64,000 bases of DNA. Source: Pararhodobacter sp. (GTDB lineage Bacteria; Pseudomonadota; Alphaproteobacteria; Rhodobacterales; Rhodobacteraceae). The stretch's first letter is position 1. Each line of letters begins with the position of its first letter. Below are positions 37,314-45,726 of the stretch, one piece after another. Made by a program: the position numbers and the translations under genes. The DNA is taken from contig JAFIEK010000006.1 of assembly GCA_020832545.1 (NCBI GenBank), positions 1 through 64,000 on the forward strand, given 5' to 3'. The notes under the pieces are model-generated. The model searched no databases. It saw only the letters and a list, made by a program, of their open reading frames with translations, and was not told the DNA's origin.

Positions 37314-38072
37314 ATGCCTGAAACCCCGCCCGTCGCTTCCCTGCCCGGCACGGAGAGGCAGCCTGACCCTGTCCGCATTGGACTGCTGGCACTGGCCACC
37401 GACCTGACGCTGGAACATGATCTGGCGCAGATGCTGCCCGCCAGCCTGCGGCTGCATGTAACGCGGCTGGCCTTTGCCAACCCCACCACACCCGCCAATC
37501 TGCGCGCCATGCTGCCCGGTATTTCAGCGGCCACTGAACTGCTGGTGCCCGGCGTGCCGCTGGCGGCGATCGGTTTTGGATGCACTTCGGGCGCGGTGGT
37601 GATCGGCGATGCGGCGGTGTCGGCGGCGGTCGGCGCGGTGCGGCCCGGCGTGCCGGTCTGCACCCCGGCGGGATCAGCCGTGCAGGGGTTGCGCGCTCTG
37701 GGGCTGCGCCGGATCGCGCTTTTGACACCCTATGTCGATGAAACCACTGCGCCGGTGGCGGCCTATTTCGCGCAGGCCGGGCTGGAGGTGGTGCATGTCG
37801 TCGGGCTGGGGATGGAGGATGATCGCGACATCGCCCGCCTTGACCCCGCCACCATCATCGATGCCGCCCACCGTGCCAACCACCCGCAGGCCGAGGCGCT
37901 CTTTGTGTCCTGCACCTCAACCCCAATTCTGCCGCTGATCACGGCGCTTGAAGGGGCGTTGGGCAAGCCGGTGCTCAGCTCCAATCAGGCGTTGGGCTGG
38001 GCGATGCTGGCAGCCACAGGGGTGACCGGGCAGGGGCCGGGGCGGCTGTTCGCACCACCGGCGGCGGCATGA
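37314..38072 (+). CDS. eutA: Asp/Glu racemase-superfamily protein of ectoine catabolism (EutA)
   Basis: A 252-residue member of the maleate isomerase/arylmalonate decarboxylase group. The two catalytic cysteines of the superfamily are visible as GCTSGA and SCTSTP. EutA with EutB and EutC has been proposed to convert 5-hydroxyectoine to ectoine; the chemistry is not firmly established. The start at 37314 follows the usp stop after 8 bases. Its stop overlaps eutB (ATGA). Confidence 0.86.
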   Translation: MPETPPVASLPGTERQPDPVRIGLLALATDLTLEHDLAQMLPASLRLHVTRLAFANPTTPANLRAMLPGISAATELLVPGVPLAAIGFGCTSGAVVIGDAAVSAAVGAVRPGVPVCTPAGSAVQGLRALGLRRIALLTPYVDETTAPVAAYFAQAGLEVVHVVGLGMEDDRDIARLDPATIIDAAHRANHPQAEALFVSCTSTPILPLITALEGALGKPVLSSNQALGWAMLAATGVTGQGPGRLFAPPAAA

Positions 38073-39061
38073 CGGCGGGGCCGGTCGCACCGGGACTGGC
38101 AGAGTTCCGCGCCGCCGCCCGGCGGCTTGCGAGCCATCTGCGCCCCACGCCCTGCACCCTGTCCTCTGCACTGACCAAGCTGGCTGGCGTGCCGGTCTGG
38201 CTGAAGCATGAACACCTTCAGACCACCGGAGCGTTCAAGCTGCGCGGGGCCACCAACGCCGTGCTGCAACTGCCCGAGGGCGTGGCGGGCGTCACCACGG
38301 CCTCAACCGGCAATCACGGGCGCGCGCTGGCCCATGCCGCCAAGGCACGCGGGCTGAACGCGGTGATCTGCATGTCGCGGCTGGTGCCAGAGAACAAGCG
38401 CGCCGCCGTCACTGCGCTGGGGGCTGAGGCGCGTATCATCGGTGACAGTCAGGATGACGCGCTGATCGAGGCTGAGCGGCTGGTGCGCGACGAAGGTTTT
38501 GCGCTGATCCCGCCTTTTGATCATCCGCATGTCATTGCCGGGCAGGCCACGTTGGGCCTGGAAATGGCCGATGCCGTGCCCGATGCCGCCAGCGTTCTGG
38601 TGCCACTGTCGGGCGGCGGCTTGCTGGCAGGGGTGGCGGCGGCGATGAAGGCGCGTAACCCCGCGCTTCAGGTGATCGGCATCAGTATGGAACGCGGCGC
38701 GGCCATGGCCGAAAGCCTGAAAGCCGGGCACCCGGTCGATGTGCACGAGCGCGCCACGCTGGCCGATTCGCTGGGCGGCGGGATCGGGCTGGAGAACCGG
38801 CTGACGTTTTCCTTGGTGCGCGGCTTGCTGGATGAGGTGATCTTGCTGAACGAGGCCGAGATCGCCGCCGGCATCCGCCACCTTTACTTGCGTGAAGCGC
38901 AGGTGGTTGAGGGGGGCGGCGCGGTGGGGGTGGCAGCCCTTCTGGCCGGGAAGTATCGCCCCGAGGGCCCGGTCGTTCTGCCACTGACAGGCGCCAATAT
39001 CGACCCCGCGCTGCTCGACCGGATCATCGCGGGACAAACCCCTGATCTGGAGACTGAATAA
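38069..39061 (+). CDS. eutB: Threonine dehydratase-like PLP enzyme of ectoine catabolism (EutB)
   Basis: A 330-residue fold-type II PLP enzyme. The cofactor lysine is Lys57 in TTGAFKLRGA, followed by the substrate loop STGNHG and the glycine-rich phosphate loop SGGGLL. It resembles serine/threonine dehydratases; in eut clusters it is EutB. Start and stop overlap with both neighbours (ATGA and TAATG). Confidence 0.88.
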   Translation: MTAGPVAPGLAEFRAAARRLASHLRPTPCTLSSALTKLAGVPVWLKHEHLQTTGAFKLRGATNAVLQLPEGVAGVTTASTGNHGRALAHAAKARGLNAVICMSRLVPENKRAAVTALGAEARIIGDSQDDALIEAERLVRDEGFALIPPFDHPHVIAGQATLGLEMADAVPDAASVLVPLSGGGLLAGVAAAMKARNPALQVIGISMERGAAMAESLKAGHPVDVHERATLADSLGGGIGLENRLTFSLVRGLLDEVILLNEAEIAAGIRHLYLREAQVVEGGGAVGVAALLAGKYRPEGPVVLPLTGANIDPALLDRIIAGQTPDLETE

Positions 39062-40044
39062 TGCCGCGCATCCGCATTCTGACCGAGACTGATCTGCGCG
39101 GCATCCTTGATCTGTCGCTGGAACTGGTGGATTGCGTGGCAGATGCCTTTCGCGCGCTGGCGGGTGGCCGCGTGGTCATGCCGCCGATCCTGTCGATGGC
39201 GATTGCCGAGCATAACGGCGAAGTCGATGTGAAAACCGCCTATGTGCCGGGGCTGGACGGGTTTGCGATCAAGGTCAGCCCGGGTTTTTTCGACAACCCA
39301 AGGTTGGGCCTGCCTTCGACCTCGGGTCTGATGATGGTGTTTTCCACCCGCACGGGCCAGTTGCAGGCGTTGCTGTTGGACAACGGCTACCTGACAGACC
39401 TGCGCACTGCGGCTGCCGGGGCGGTGGCCGCGCGCGCATTGGCACGCGAAGATGCGACCAGTGCCTGTATTCTGGGCGCCGGGCTTCAGGCGCGCATGCA
39501 GTTGCGCGCGCTGTCGCTTGTGCGCCCGCTCACCCGCGCCAGCGTCTGGGCGCGCGATGCGGCAAAGGCACAGGCCATGGCGTATGAGATGAGCGCGCAG
39601 CTGGGCTTTCCCGTCACCGCCATGAGCGACCCGCAGGCGGCGGTGTCGGCGGCTGATATCATTGTCACCACCACCCCCGCCACAAGCCCGGTGGTGCAAG
39701 CCGACTGGTTGCGCCCGGGCCAGCATGTCACCGCCATGGGCTCGGATCAGCACGGCAAGAACGAGATTGACCCGGCAGCCTTTACCCGAGCCCGCTATGT
39801 TGCTGATCGCCTGTCACAAACCCGCGAACTGGGAGAGCTGCGTGTCGCACTTCAGGCGGGGATTGTCGCTGCGGGAACAGAATTCAGTGAACTGGGCGCG
39901 GTATTGGCCGGGGACGCCCCCGGCAGACAATCGGCAGACGAGATCACGCTGGCTGATCTGACCGGAACCGGCGTTCAAGACACCGCCATCGCAACGCTGG
40001 CCCTTGAAAAGGCGGCGGGCGCTGGCGTCGAGATTACGACCTGA
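39061..40044 (+). CDS. eutC: Ornithine cyclodeaminase-like protein of ectoine catabolism (EutC)
   Basis: A 327-residue member of the ornithine cyclodeaminase/mu-crystallin family with an NAD-binding segment CILGAGLQARMQLRAL and the ITTTPATSPVV and HVTAMGSDQHGKNEID segments. In eut clusters it is EutC. It overlaps eutB by one base and is followed by doeA after 10 bases. Confidence 0.9.
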   Translation: MPRIRILTETDLRGILDLSLELVDCVADAFRALAGGRVVMPPILSMAIAEHNGEVDVKTAYVPGLDGFAIKVSPGFFDNPRLGLPSTSGLMMVFSTRTGQLQALLLDNGYLTDLRTAAAGAVAARALAREDATSACILGAGLQARMQLRALSLVRPLTRASVWARDAAKAQAMAYEMSAQLGFPVTAMSDPQAAVSAADIIVTTTPATSPVVQADWLRPGQHVTAMGSDQHGKNEIDPAAFTRARYVADRLSQTRELGELRVALQAGIVAAGTEFSELGAVLAGDAPGRQSADEITLADLTGTGVQDTAIATLALEKAAGAGVEITT

Positions 40045-40054
40045 GAAGGCCACC

Positions 40055-41236
40055 ATGGCAAACCCGACCCCTCGTTTTGGGCGCGACGAATATGCCGCGC
40101 GCCTCGGCGCTACCCGTGCGGCCATGCAGGCGCGCGGGATCGATACGCTGATCGTCACCGACCCGTCGAACATGGCCTGGCTGACGGGGTATGACGGCTG
40201 GTCTTTCTATGTGCATCAATGCGTGATTGTCGGGCCTGATGGCGACCCGCTGTGGTTCGGGCGCGGGCAGGATGTCGCCGGGGCGCAGCGAACCGCCTGG
40301 CTGCCCGATTCTGCGCTGATCGGCTATCCGGACCATTTCGTTCAATCGACCGAGCGTCACCCGATGACGTATCTGGCTGCGCGGCTGAGCGACCGGGGCT
40401 GGCACAGGGGCCGCATCGGGGTGGAGATGGACAATTACTGGTTCACCGCCGCCGCTTACCGCGCACTTAGCCATCTGCCCGCTGATCTGATCGATGCCAC
40501 TGCGCTGGTGAACTGGCAGCGGCTGGTCAAATCACCCGCCGAACTGGATTGCATGCGCCGGGCCGCACGGATTGTCGAGAAGATGCACGCGCGCATTCTG
40601 GAGAAGGTGGAACCGGGCCTGCGCAAATCTGATCTGGTGGCCGAGATTTATGACGCCGCGCTGCGCTATGATCCTGATCTGGGCTTTGGTGGCGATTACC
40701 CGGCGATCGTGCCCATGCTGCCTTCAGGCAGCGATGCCGCCGCCCCGCATCTGACCTGGGATGACCGGCCGATGCAGGCGGGCGAGGGCACGTTCTTTGA
40801 AATCGCGGGCTGCTATCAGCGCTATCACTGCCCATTGTCGCGCACCGTCTTTCTGGGCAAGCCCAGCCAGACGTTTCTGGATGCCGAAGCGGCCACGCTG
40901 GAAGGGATGGAGGCCGGTCTTGAGGTCGCGCGCGCAGGCAACACCTGCGAGGATATCGCGAACGCCTTTTTCACCGTGCTGGCCAAACACGGGATCACCA
41001 AGGACAACCGCACCGGCTACCCCATCGGCCTGAGCTATCCGCCCGACTGGGGCGAGCGCACCTGCTCGCTGCGGCCCGGTGATCGCACGGTCCTGCAACC
41101 CGGCATGGCTTTCCATTTCATGACCGGATTGTGGATGGAGGACTGGGGCTTTGAAATCACCGAGAGCATTGTCATCACCGAAGGGGCGCCCGAATGCCTC
41201 GCCTCGGTGCCGCGTCAACTTTTCATCAAGGCGTGA
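40055..41236 (+). CDS. doeA: Ectoine hydrolase (DoeA/EutD)
   Basis: A 393-residue protein of the creatinase/M24 aminopeptidase fold (pita-bread). DoeA opens the ectoine ring to N-acetyl-diaminobutyrate. The N-terminal creatinase-like domain and the C-terminal catalytic domain (from about 160) are both complete, with segments such as GFGGDYPAIVPMLPSGSDAAAPH and ERTCSLRPGD. GAGAAGG before the ATG at 40055 decides the start. It is also called EutD. Confidence 0.92.
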   Translation: MANPTPRFGRDEYAARLGATRAAMQARGIDTLIVTDPSNMAWLTGYDGWSFYVHQCVIVGPDGDPLWFGRGQDVAGAQRTAWLPDSALIGYPDHFVQSTERHPMTYLAARLSDRGWHRGRIGVEMDNYWFTAAAYRALSHLPADLIDATALVNWQRLVKSPAELDCMRRAARIVEKMHARILEKVEPGLRKSDLVAEIYDAALRYDPDLGFGGDYPAIVPMLPSGSDAAAPHLTWDDRPMQAGEGTFFEIAGCYQRYHCPLSRTVFLGKPSQTFLDAEAATLEGMEAGLEVARAGNTCEDIANAFFTVLAKHGITKDNRTGYPIGLSYPPDWGERTCSLRPGDRTVLQPGMAFHFMTGLWMEDWGFEITESIVITEGAPECLASVPRQLFIKA

Positions 41237-41239
41237 GTC

Positions 41240-42235
41240 ATGAACCCAAACCCCATTACCCCCACCATTCCCTACGATCAGGATGGCAAGTTCCACGGCT
41301 TCCTGCGACTGCCACATTCGCGCAATGAAAGCGCCTGGGGCGCGGTCATGATCCCCATCACCGTGGTGCGCAACGGCGATGGGCCGACGGCGCTGTTCAC
41401 AGGTGCCAATCACGGTGACGAATACGAGGGGCCGATTGCACTGCAGGCGCTGGCGCATGAGCTGGAGCCTGAACAGATCCGTGGCCGGGTGATCATCGTG
41501 CCCTATATGAATTACCCCGCCTTCCGCGCCGCTGCCCGCGTGTCACCCATTGATATGGTCAACCTGAACCGCGCCTTCCCCGGCGCGCCTGACGGCACGG
41601 CCACCCACAAGATCGCCAATTATTTCAACGATACGCTGGTGCCGATGGCCGATATCGTGCTGGATTACCATTCCGGCGGCAAGACGCTGGATTTCCTGCC
41701 CTTTGCCTGCGCGCATTATCTGGATTCGGTCAGCCAGCAAGAGGCCTGCGTGGCTGCCGTGCAGGCGTTCAACGCGCCCTATACGCTGATGCTGCGCGAG
41801 ATCGACAATGTCGGCATGTATGACACGGCGGTGGAAGGGCAGGGCAAGGTCTTTGTCACCACCGAACTGGGGGGCGGCGGGTCGGCCACCGCGCGCTCTG
41901 CCCGGATTGCCCGGCGTGGGGCGCTTAATGTGCTGATCCATGCGGGTATTCTGGAAGGCGAGCGCGATCAGGAGCGCACGGTGATGCTGGATATGCCTGA
42001 TGAGGATTGCTACCATTTCGCCGTATCCGAGGGGCTGGTGGAGCCGCTGGTGGATCTGGGTGAACCGGTGGAAAAGGGCGCTGTCATCGCCCGCGTCTGG
42101 TCGGCTGACCGCACCGGGCTGCAACCCTTGTGCTACTATGCGCAGCGCTCGGGCATACTGGCGGCGCGGCATTTTCCGGGGCTGATCCAGACCGGTGACT
42201 GCCTGGGGGTGATCGCCACCGCGATGGAGGACTGA
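41240..42235 (+). CDS. doeB: N-acetyl-diaminobutyrate deacetylase (DoeB/EutE)
   Basis: A 331-residue zinc enzyme of the succinylglutamate desuccinylase/aspartoacylase (M14) family. Zinc ligands are His58 and Glu61 in GANHGDEYEG and His144 in LDYHSGG. DoeB removes the acetyl group from N-acetyl-2,4-diaminobutyrate to give diaminobutyrate for DoeD. It starts 3 bases after doeA and ends the plus-strand ectoine operon. Confidence 0.92.
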   Translation: MNPNPITPTIPYDQDGKFHGFLRLPHSRNESAWGAVMIPITVVRNGDGPTALFTGANHGDEYEGPIALQALAHELEPEQIRGRVIIVPYMNYPAFRAAARVSPIDMVNLNRAFPGAPDGTATHKIANYFNDTLVPMADIVLDYHSGGKTLDFLPFACAHYLDSVSQQEACVAAVQAFNAPYTLMLREIDNVGMYDTAVEGQGKVFVTTELGGGGSATARSARIARRGALNVLIHAGILEGERDQERTVMLDMPDEDCYHFAVSEGLVEPLVDLGEPVEKGAVIARVWSADRTGLQPLCYYAQRSGILAARHFPGLIQTGDCLGVIATAMED

Positions 42236-42259
42236 GGCCGAGAGGGGGGGGCGCACGCC

Positions 42260-43096
42260 TTAAAGCGTGAACAGACCCATCTGCCTGAGCGTGTTGGCCG
42301 CCTGCACCAGGCGAGGGCCGACATCGGTTTCCATGTCTTCGCGGCGGCTGCGATAGGTGGGCAGCGCACAGGTCAGCGCCACGGGCAGGCCGTCATCGGT
42401 ATAACCCAGCGGGGCCGAGGCCGCGTATATCGAGGGCCGCCAGTCGCCATATGAGATGCAAAACCCCTCATCCGAGCGGCAACGCTCGATCCCGGCAACG
42501 GTATGCTCGGCGAAGCGGGTGAAGAGGTCAGGATAGGCCAGCCGCGACAGGGCCAGCGTATCGTTGAATTCCTGTGCAGGCAGAATAGACAGCAACGCTC
42601 GCCCCGAGGCCGAGGCCACCAGCGGCCCGGTGATGCCGATTTCGGGCACATGGGGAAAGTTTTGCGCATCGCCCGCCGACTGCACCGACACAAAATCAGC
42701 GCCCGACACCACCACCAGAGTCACATTGCCCGAGGTGAATTCAGCCACATCCCGCATCAGGCCGACCGCCGAATGACGCCAGCGCGAGGCGGCGAGAACC
42801 GGGTAGGCCAGCGTCAGGATCTTGGGGGCGAGGCGAAAAGTTCCGGTCTTGTCCCGGCGGATGAAGCCCTGCGAAATCAAGGTCTTGCACAGGCGCGAGA
42901 CGGTGGGCCGGTTTAGGTTCAGCCGCCGGGCAATTTCGGCATTGCTCAGCGTCTCGCCCGCCGTGCGAAAGCATGACAGCACCTCCAGCCCGCGGATCAG
43001 CGTGGTCGAGACCGAACCATCACGCGTCAGTTCCTCATGATCGACGATCACACCGGCTTCGGCCCAGTCCTTCATGGTGTCCAGTTCGCTACTCAT
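42260..43096 (-). CDS. IclR-family transcriptional regulator
   Basis: A 278-residue IclR regulator with an N-terminal winged helix (LSNAEIARRLNLNRPTVSRLCKTL) and a C-terminal effector domain (SASGRALLSILP). Its ATG overlaps the stop of the CoA-transferase gene (ATGA), so the two are co-transcribed. TGGAA/TTCCA half-sites in the divergent promoter 1.2 kb upstream are plausible operators for it. The effector is unknown. Confidence 0.92.
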   Translation of the reverse strand: MSSELDTMKDWAEAGVIVDHEELTRDGSVSTTLIRGLEVLSCFRTAGETLSNAEIARRLNLNRPTVSRLCKTLISQGFIRRDKTGTFRLAPKILTLAYPVLAASRWRHSAVGLMRDVAEFTSGNVTLVVVSGADFVSVQSAGDAQNFPHVPEIGITGPLVASASGRALLSILPAQEFNDTLALSRLAYPDLFTRFAEHTVAGIERCRSDEGFCISYGDWRPSIYAASAPLGYTDDGLPVALTCALPTYRSRREDMETDVGPRLVQAANTLRQMGLFTL

Positions 43097-44331
43097 AGAC
43101 AGTTCTTTTCGCGTAGTGTGTCGATTTCGTCCTCGGACAACCCCAGCGTGTTGCGATAAATGAAATCGTTGTCCTTGCCAAGCGCCCCCCCCGCCCAGCG
43201 GATCTGGCCGGGCGCGTTGCGCATGCGCGGCACCACATTCTGCATCTGCACCGTGCCGAAATCATCATCCGCGACGGTGGTGATGGCTTCGCGGGCCTGC
43301 ATCTGCGGGTCGGTAAATATCTGGTCAATGCTATGAACCGGGGCGAGCGTGCCGTTGGCGTTGCGAAAGCGCTCAATCACCTCGTCCAGGGTATGGGCGG
43401 CGATGAAGGCGCCAAAAATGCGGTCCAGATCGCCCGCATTCTGCACCCGCAGGCTGTTGGTGGCAAAGCGCGGGTCCTCGGCCAGCTCTGGCCGGTCGAT
43501 GGCGCGGGCGTTGTTGCGAAAGGTCACGGCGGTGCTGCCCGCGAGCGAGACATAGCGCTTGTCGGCGGTCATGTAGACATCGGATGGGGCGGAATACTGG
43601 TTGCGGTTGCCGCTGCGCTCACGGATCGCGCCCAGCTGGTCATATTCTATGGCCAGTGACTCGATCATCCGCAACACCGCCTCGGTCAGCGACAGATCGA
43701 TTTCCTCGCCCTGTTCTGGCTGATCGCGCAAGACCCGGATCAGCGCGGCGCAGACGGCAAAGGCACCGAACACGCCGCCGATCGAATCAGCCAGCGGATA
43801 GCCGGTGTGCATCGGTGGGCGATCCGCGTCGCCGGTGATCTGGGTCAGCCCGCCCATCGCTTCGAAGATGCGAGCGAAACCGGGTTGGCTGGCATAGGGC
43901 CCGTCCTGGCCAAAGGCGCTGACGCGCAGCACCACAAGGCGCGGATTGGCGGCCCAGAGGGTGTCAATATCCAGTCCCCAGCGGTCCAGCGTGCCGGGGC
44001 GGAAGTTTTCGATCAGAACATCGGTGTCGGCCAGCATGCGTTTGAAGACCTCTGCGCCTTCAGGCTTGCGCAGGTCCAGCGTGCCATGGCGTTTGCCGCG
44101 ATTGGTCACTTTCCACCACAAAGGCTTGCCGTCCTTGAACGGCGGAAAGCCGCGCAGCCCGTCGCCCGCGCCGGGCAGTTCCAGCTTGGTAACCTCGGCC
44201 CCGAAATCGGCCAGCAGGCTGGCGGCCATCGGGGCGGCGATGATCGTGGCGATGTCCAGCACACGCAAACCCCGCAGCGGGCCGCTGTGTCCGGGCTGTT
44301 GCGGGGTTTCCGTGGCGGGCCGGTGGGTCAT
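43093..44331 (-). CDS. Family III CoA-transferase (CaiB/BaiF type)
   Basis: A 412-residue CoA-transferase with family motifs GLRVLDIATIIAAPMAASLLADFGAEV, NRGKRHGTLDLR and IENFRPGTLDRWG. It moves CoA between carboxylates and probably activates the imported substrate. The ATG at 44331 is preferred because GGAAG lies at correct distance and because another ATG at 44343 is inside a palindrome that looks like an operator; both are possible. It is divergent from an acyl-CoA dehydrogenase gene. Confidence 0.9.
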   Translation of the reverse strand: MTHRPATETPQQPGHSGPLRGLRVLDIATIIAAPMAASLLADFGAEVTKLELPGAGDGLRGFPPFKDGKPLWWKVTNRGKRHGTLDLRKPEGAEVFKRMLADTDVLIENFRPGTLDRWGLDIDTLWAANPRLVVLRVSAFGQDGPYASQPGFARIFEAMGGLTQITGDADRPPMHTGYPLADSIGGVFGAFAVCAALIRVLRDQPEQGEEIDLSLTEAVLRMIESLAIEYDQLGAIRERSGNRNQYSAPSDVYMTADKRYVSLAGSTAVTFRNNARAIDRPELAEDPRFATNSLRVQNAGDLDRIFGAFIAAHTLDEVIERFRNANGTLAPVHSIDQIFTDPQMQAREAITTVADDDFGTVQMQNVVPRMRNAPGQIRWAGGALGKDNDFIYRNTLGLSEDEIDTLREKNCL

Positions 44332-44397
44332 TGGAACTTCCATATATTGATCGAGTGTTGACAGGACGTTACGATATATGGAATACAAGCGTCAACA
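44332..44397. promoter_or_regulatory. Nested inverted repeats in the IclR-linked divergent promoter
   Basis: TGGAACTTCCA (44332-44342) is an exact palindrome. TTCCATATAT (44338-44347) is mirrored by ATATATGGAA (44374-44383), and TGTTGAC (44356-44362) by GTCAACA (44391-44397). TGGAA-type half-sites are typical of IclR-family operators. The region separates the CoA-transferase and acyl-CoA dehydrogenase genes and would serve both. Confidence 0.55.
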
Positions 44398-44424
44398 ATA
44401 ACAAAAAACAAAATAGGGGGGAGG

Positions 44425-45726
44425 ATGGATTTCGAATTGTCGCCGGTGTCGCGCTCTGTCCGCGACCGGGCCGAGAATTTCTTTCAGGCCAGTATATTGC
44501 CGCGCCACCGTGCGTGGCATCAGGCGGTTGTCCGCGAGGGCCGGTTTGCGCCCTTCATGCCCCGGCTACAGGATGAGGCGCGGGCGGCTGGCCTGTGGAA
44601 CCTTGGCCTGCCCCTGCTGCGCGACGATGAGCCCGGCACCCGGCTCAGCAATCTCGAATTCGCCCCCGTGGCCGAAATTCTGGGGCGGTTGCCCTGGGCC
44701 TCGCAGGTGTTCAACTGTCAGGCGCCGGATGTGCCCAACATGGCCATGATGCAGGCGCTGGCAACGCCCGACCAGCGTGCGCGCTGGCTGAACCCGCTGC
44801 TCGATGGCACCATCCGTTCGGCCTATGCGATGACAGAGCCCGATACCGCCTCGTCCGATGCGACGAATATCGCCACGCGGATCGAGTTTGGCACCGGGCC
44901 GGACGCGGGCATGATCACGCTCAACGGGCGCAAATGGTTCGCCACCGGCGGCGCGCACCCCGATTGCGCGTTTCTGATCGTCATGGGGGTCAGCGACCCC
45001 GATGCCCCGCGCACCGAACGTCAGAGCATGGTGATCGTGCCGATCGACACGCCTGGGCTGGTGCTGGAGCGCGAGTTGTCCTTCATGGGCTGGCGCGATC
45101 ATGTCGCACCGATTGGCGAATTCACGCTGCGCGATGTCAAGGTGCCGGTCGCGAACCTGTTGGGCGAACGTGGGCAGGGATTTCGTGGCGCGCAGGTGCG
45201 GCTGGGCCCGGCGCGCATTCACCATTGCATGCGCTGCATCGGCATGGCCGAGATGCTGCTGGCGCAGATGATTGCCCGCGCCCGCGAACGCTCGACCTTT
45301 GGCCGCAGCGTGATCGACTATGACACCATTCAGGGTTGGATCGCCGAGGCGCGCGTCGAGATCGAGATGGTGCGGCTGTTCATCCACAAGGCCGCTGCGA
45401 TGGTTGATCAATCGGGCGGGCAGGGCGGCGGGCGTGATGTCTGGCGGCAGGTGTCGATGATCAAGATCGCTACGCCGCGCATGCTGCAAACCATCGCCGA
45501 CCGTGCAGTGCAGGTCTTTGGCGCGATGGGGGGCGTGGAGGAAACGCTTATTCACCACGCCTGGGCCTATGCGCGCTGGTTTCGCATCGGCGACGGGCCA
45601 GATGAGGTGCATCTGCGCCAGATTTTCCGCACCGAGCCCACGCCGGACTGGTCGATTGCCGATTGCCCCTATATCGCGCCCCCCGTGTTTGCGAGCGAGT
45701 CTGCGCAGATCGGGGCGGCACAATGA
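44425..45726 (+). CDS. Acyl-CoA dehydrogenase (ACAD10/11-like)
   Basis: A 433-residue FAD-dependent acyl-CoA dehydrogenase. It has the FAD-binding AYAMTEPDTASSDATN and GRKWFATGGAH segments and ends with GDGPDEVHLRQIFR, a C-terminal motif typical of ACAD10/11-like enzymes. It is the first gene of the plus-strand operon and overlaps the TRAP permease gene (ATGA), which suggests that the imported compound becomes an acyl-CoA. Confidence 0.92.
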   Translation: MDFELSPVSRSVRDRAENFFQASILPRHRAWHQAVVREGRFAPFMPRLQDEARAAGLWNLGLPLLRDDEPGTRLSNLEFAPVAEILGRLPWASQVFNCQAPDVPNMAMMQALATPDQRARWLNPLLDGTIRSAYAMTEPDTASSDATNIATRIEFGTGPDAGMITLNGRKWFATGGAHPDCAFLIVMGVSDPDAPRTERQSMVIVPIDTPGLVLERELSFMGWRDHVAPIGEFTLRDVKVPVANLLGERGQGFRGAQVRLGPARIHHCMRCIGMAEMLLAQMIARARERSTFGRSVIDYDTIQGWIAEARVEIEMVRLFIHKAAAMVDQSGGQGGGRDVWRQVSMIKIATPRMLQTIADRAVQVFGAMGGVEETLIHHAWAYARWFRIGDGPDEVHLRQIFRTEPTPDWSIADCPYIAPPVFASESAQIGAAQ

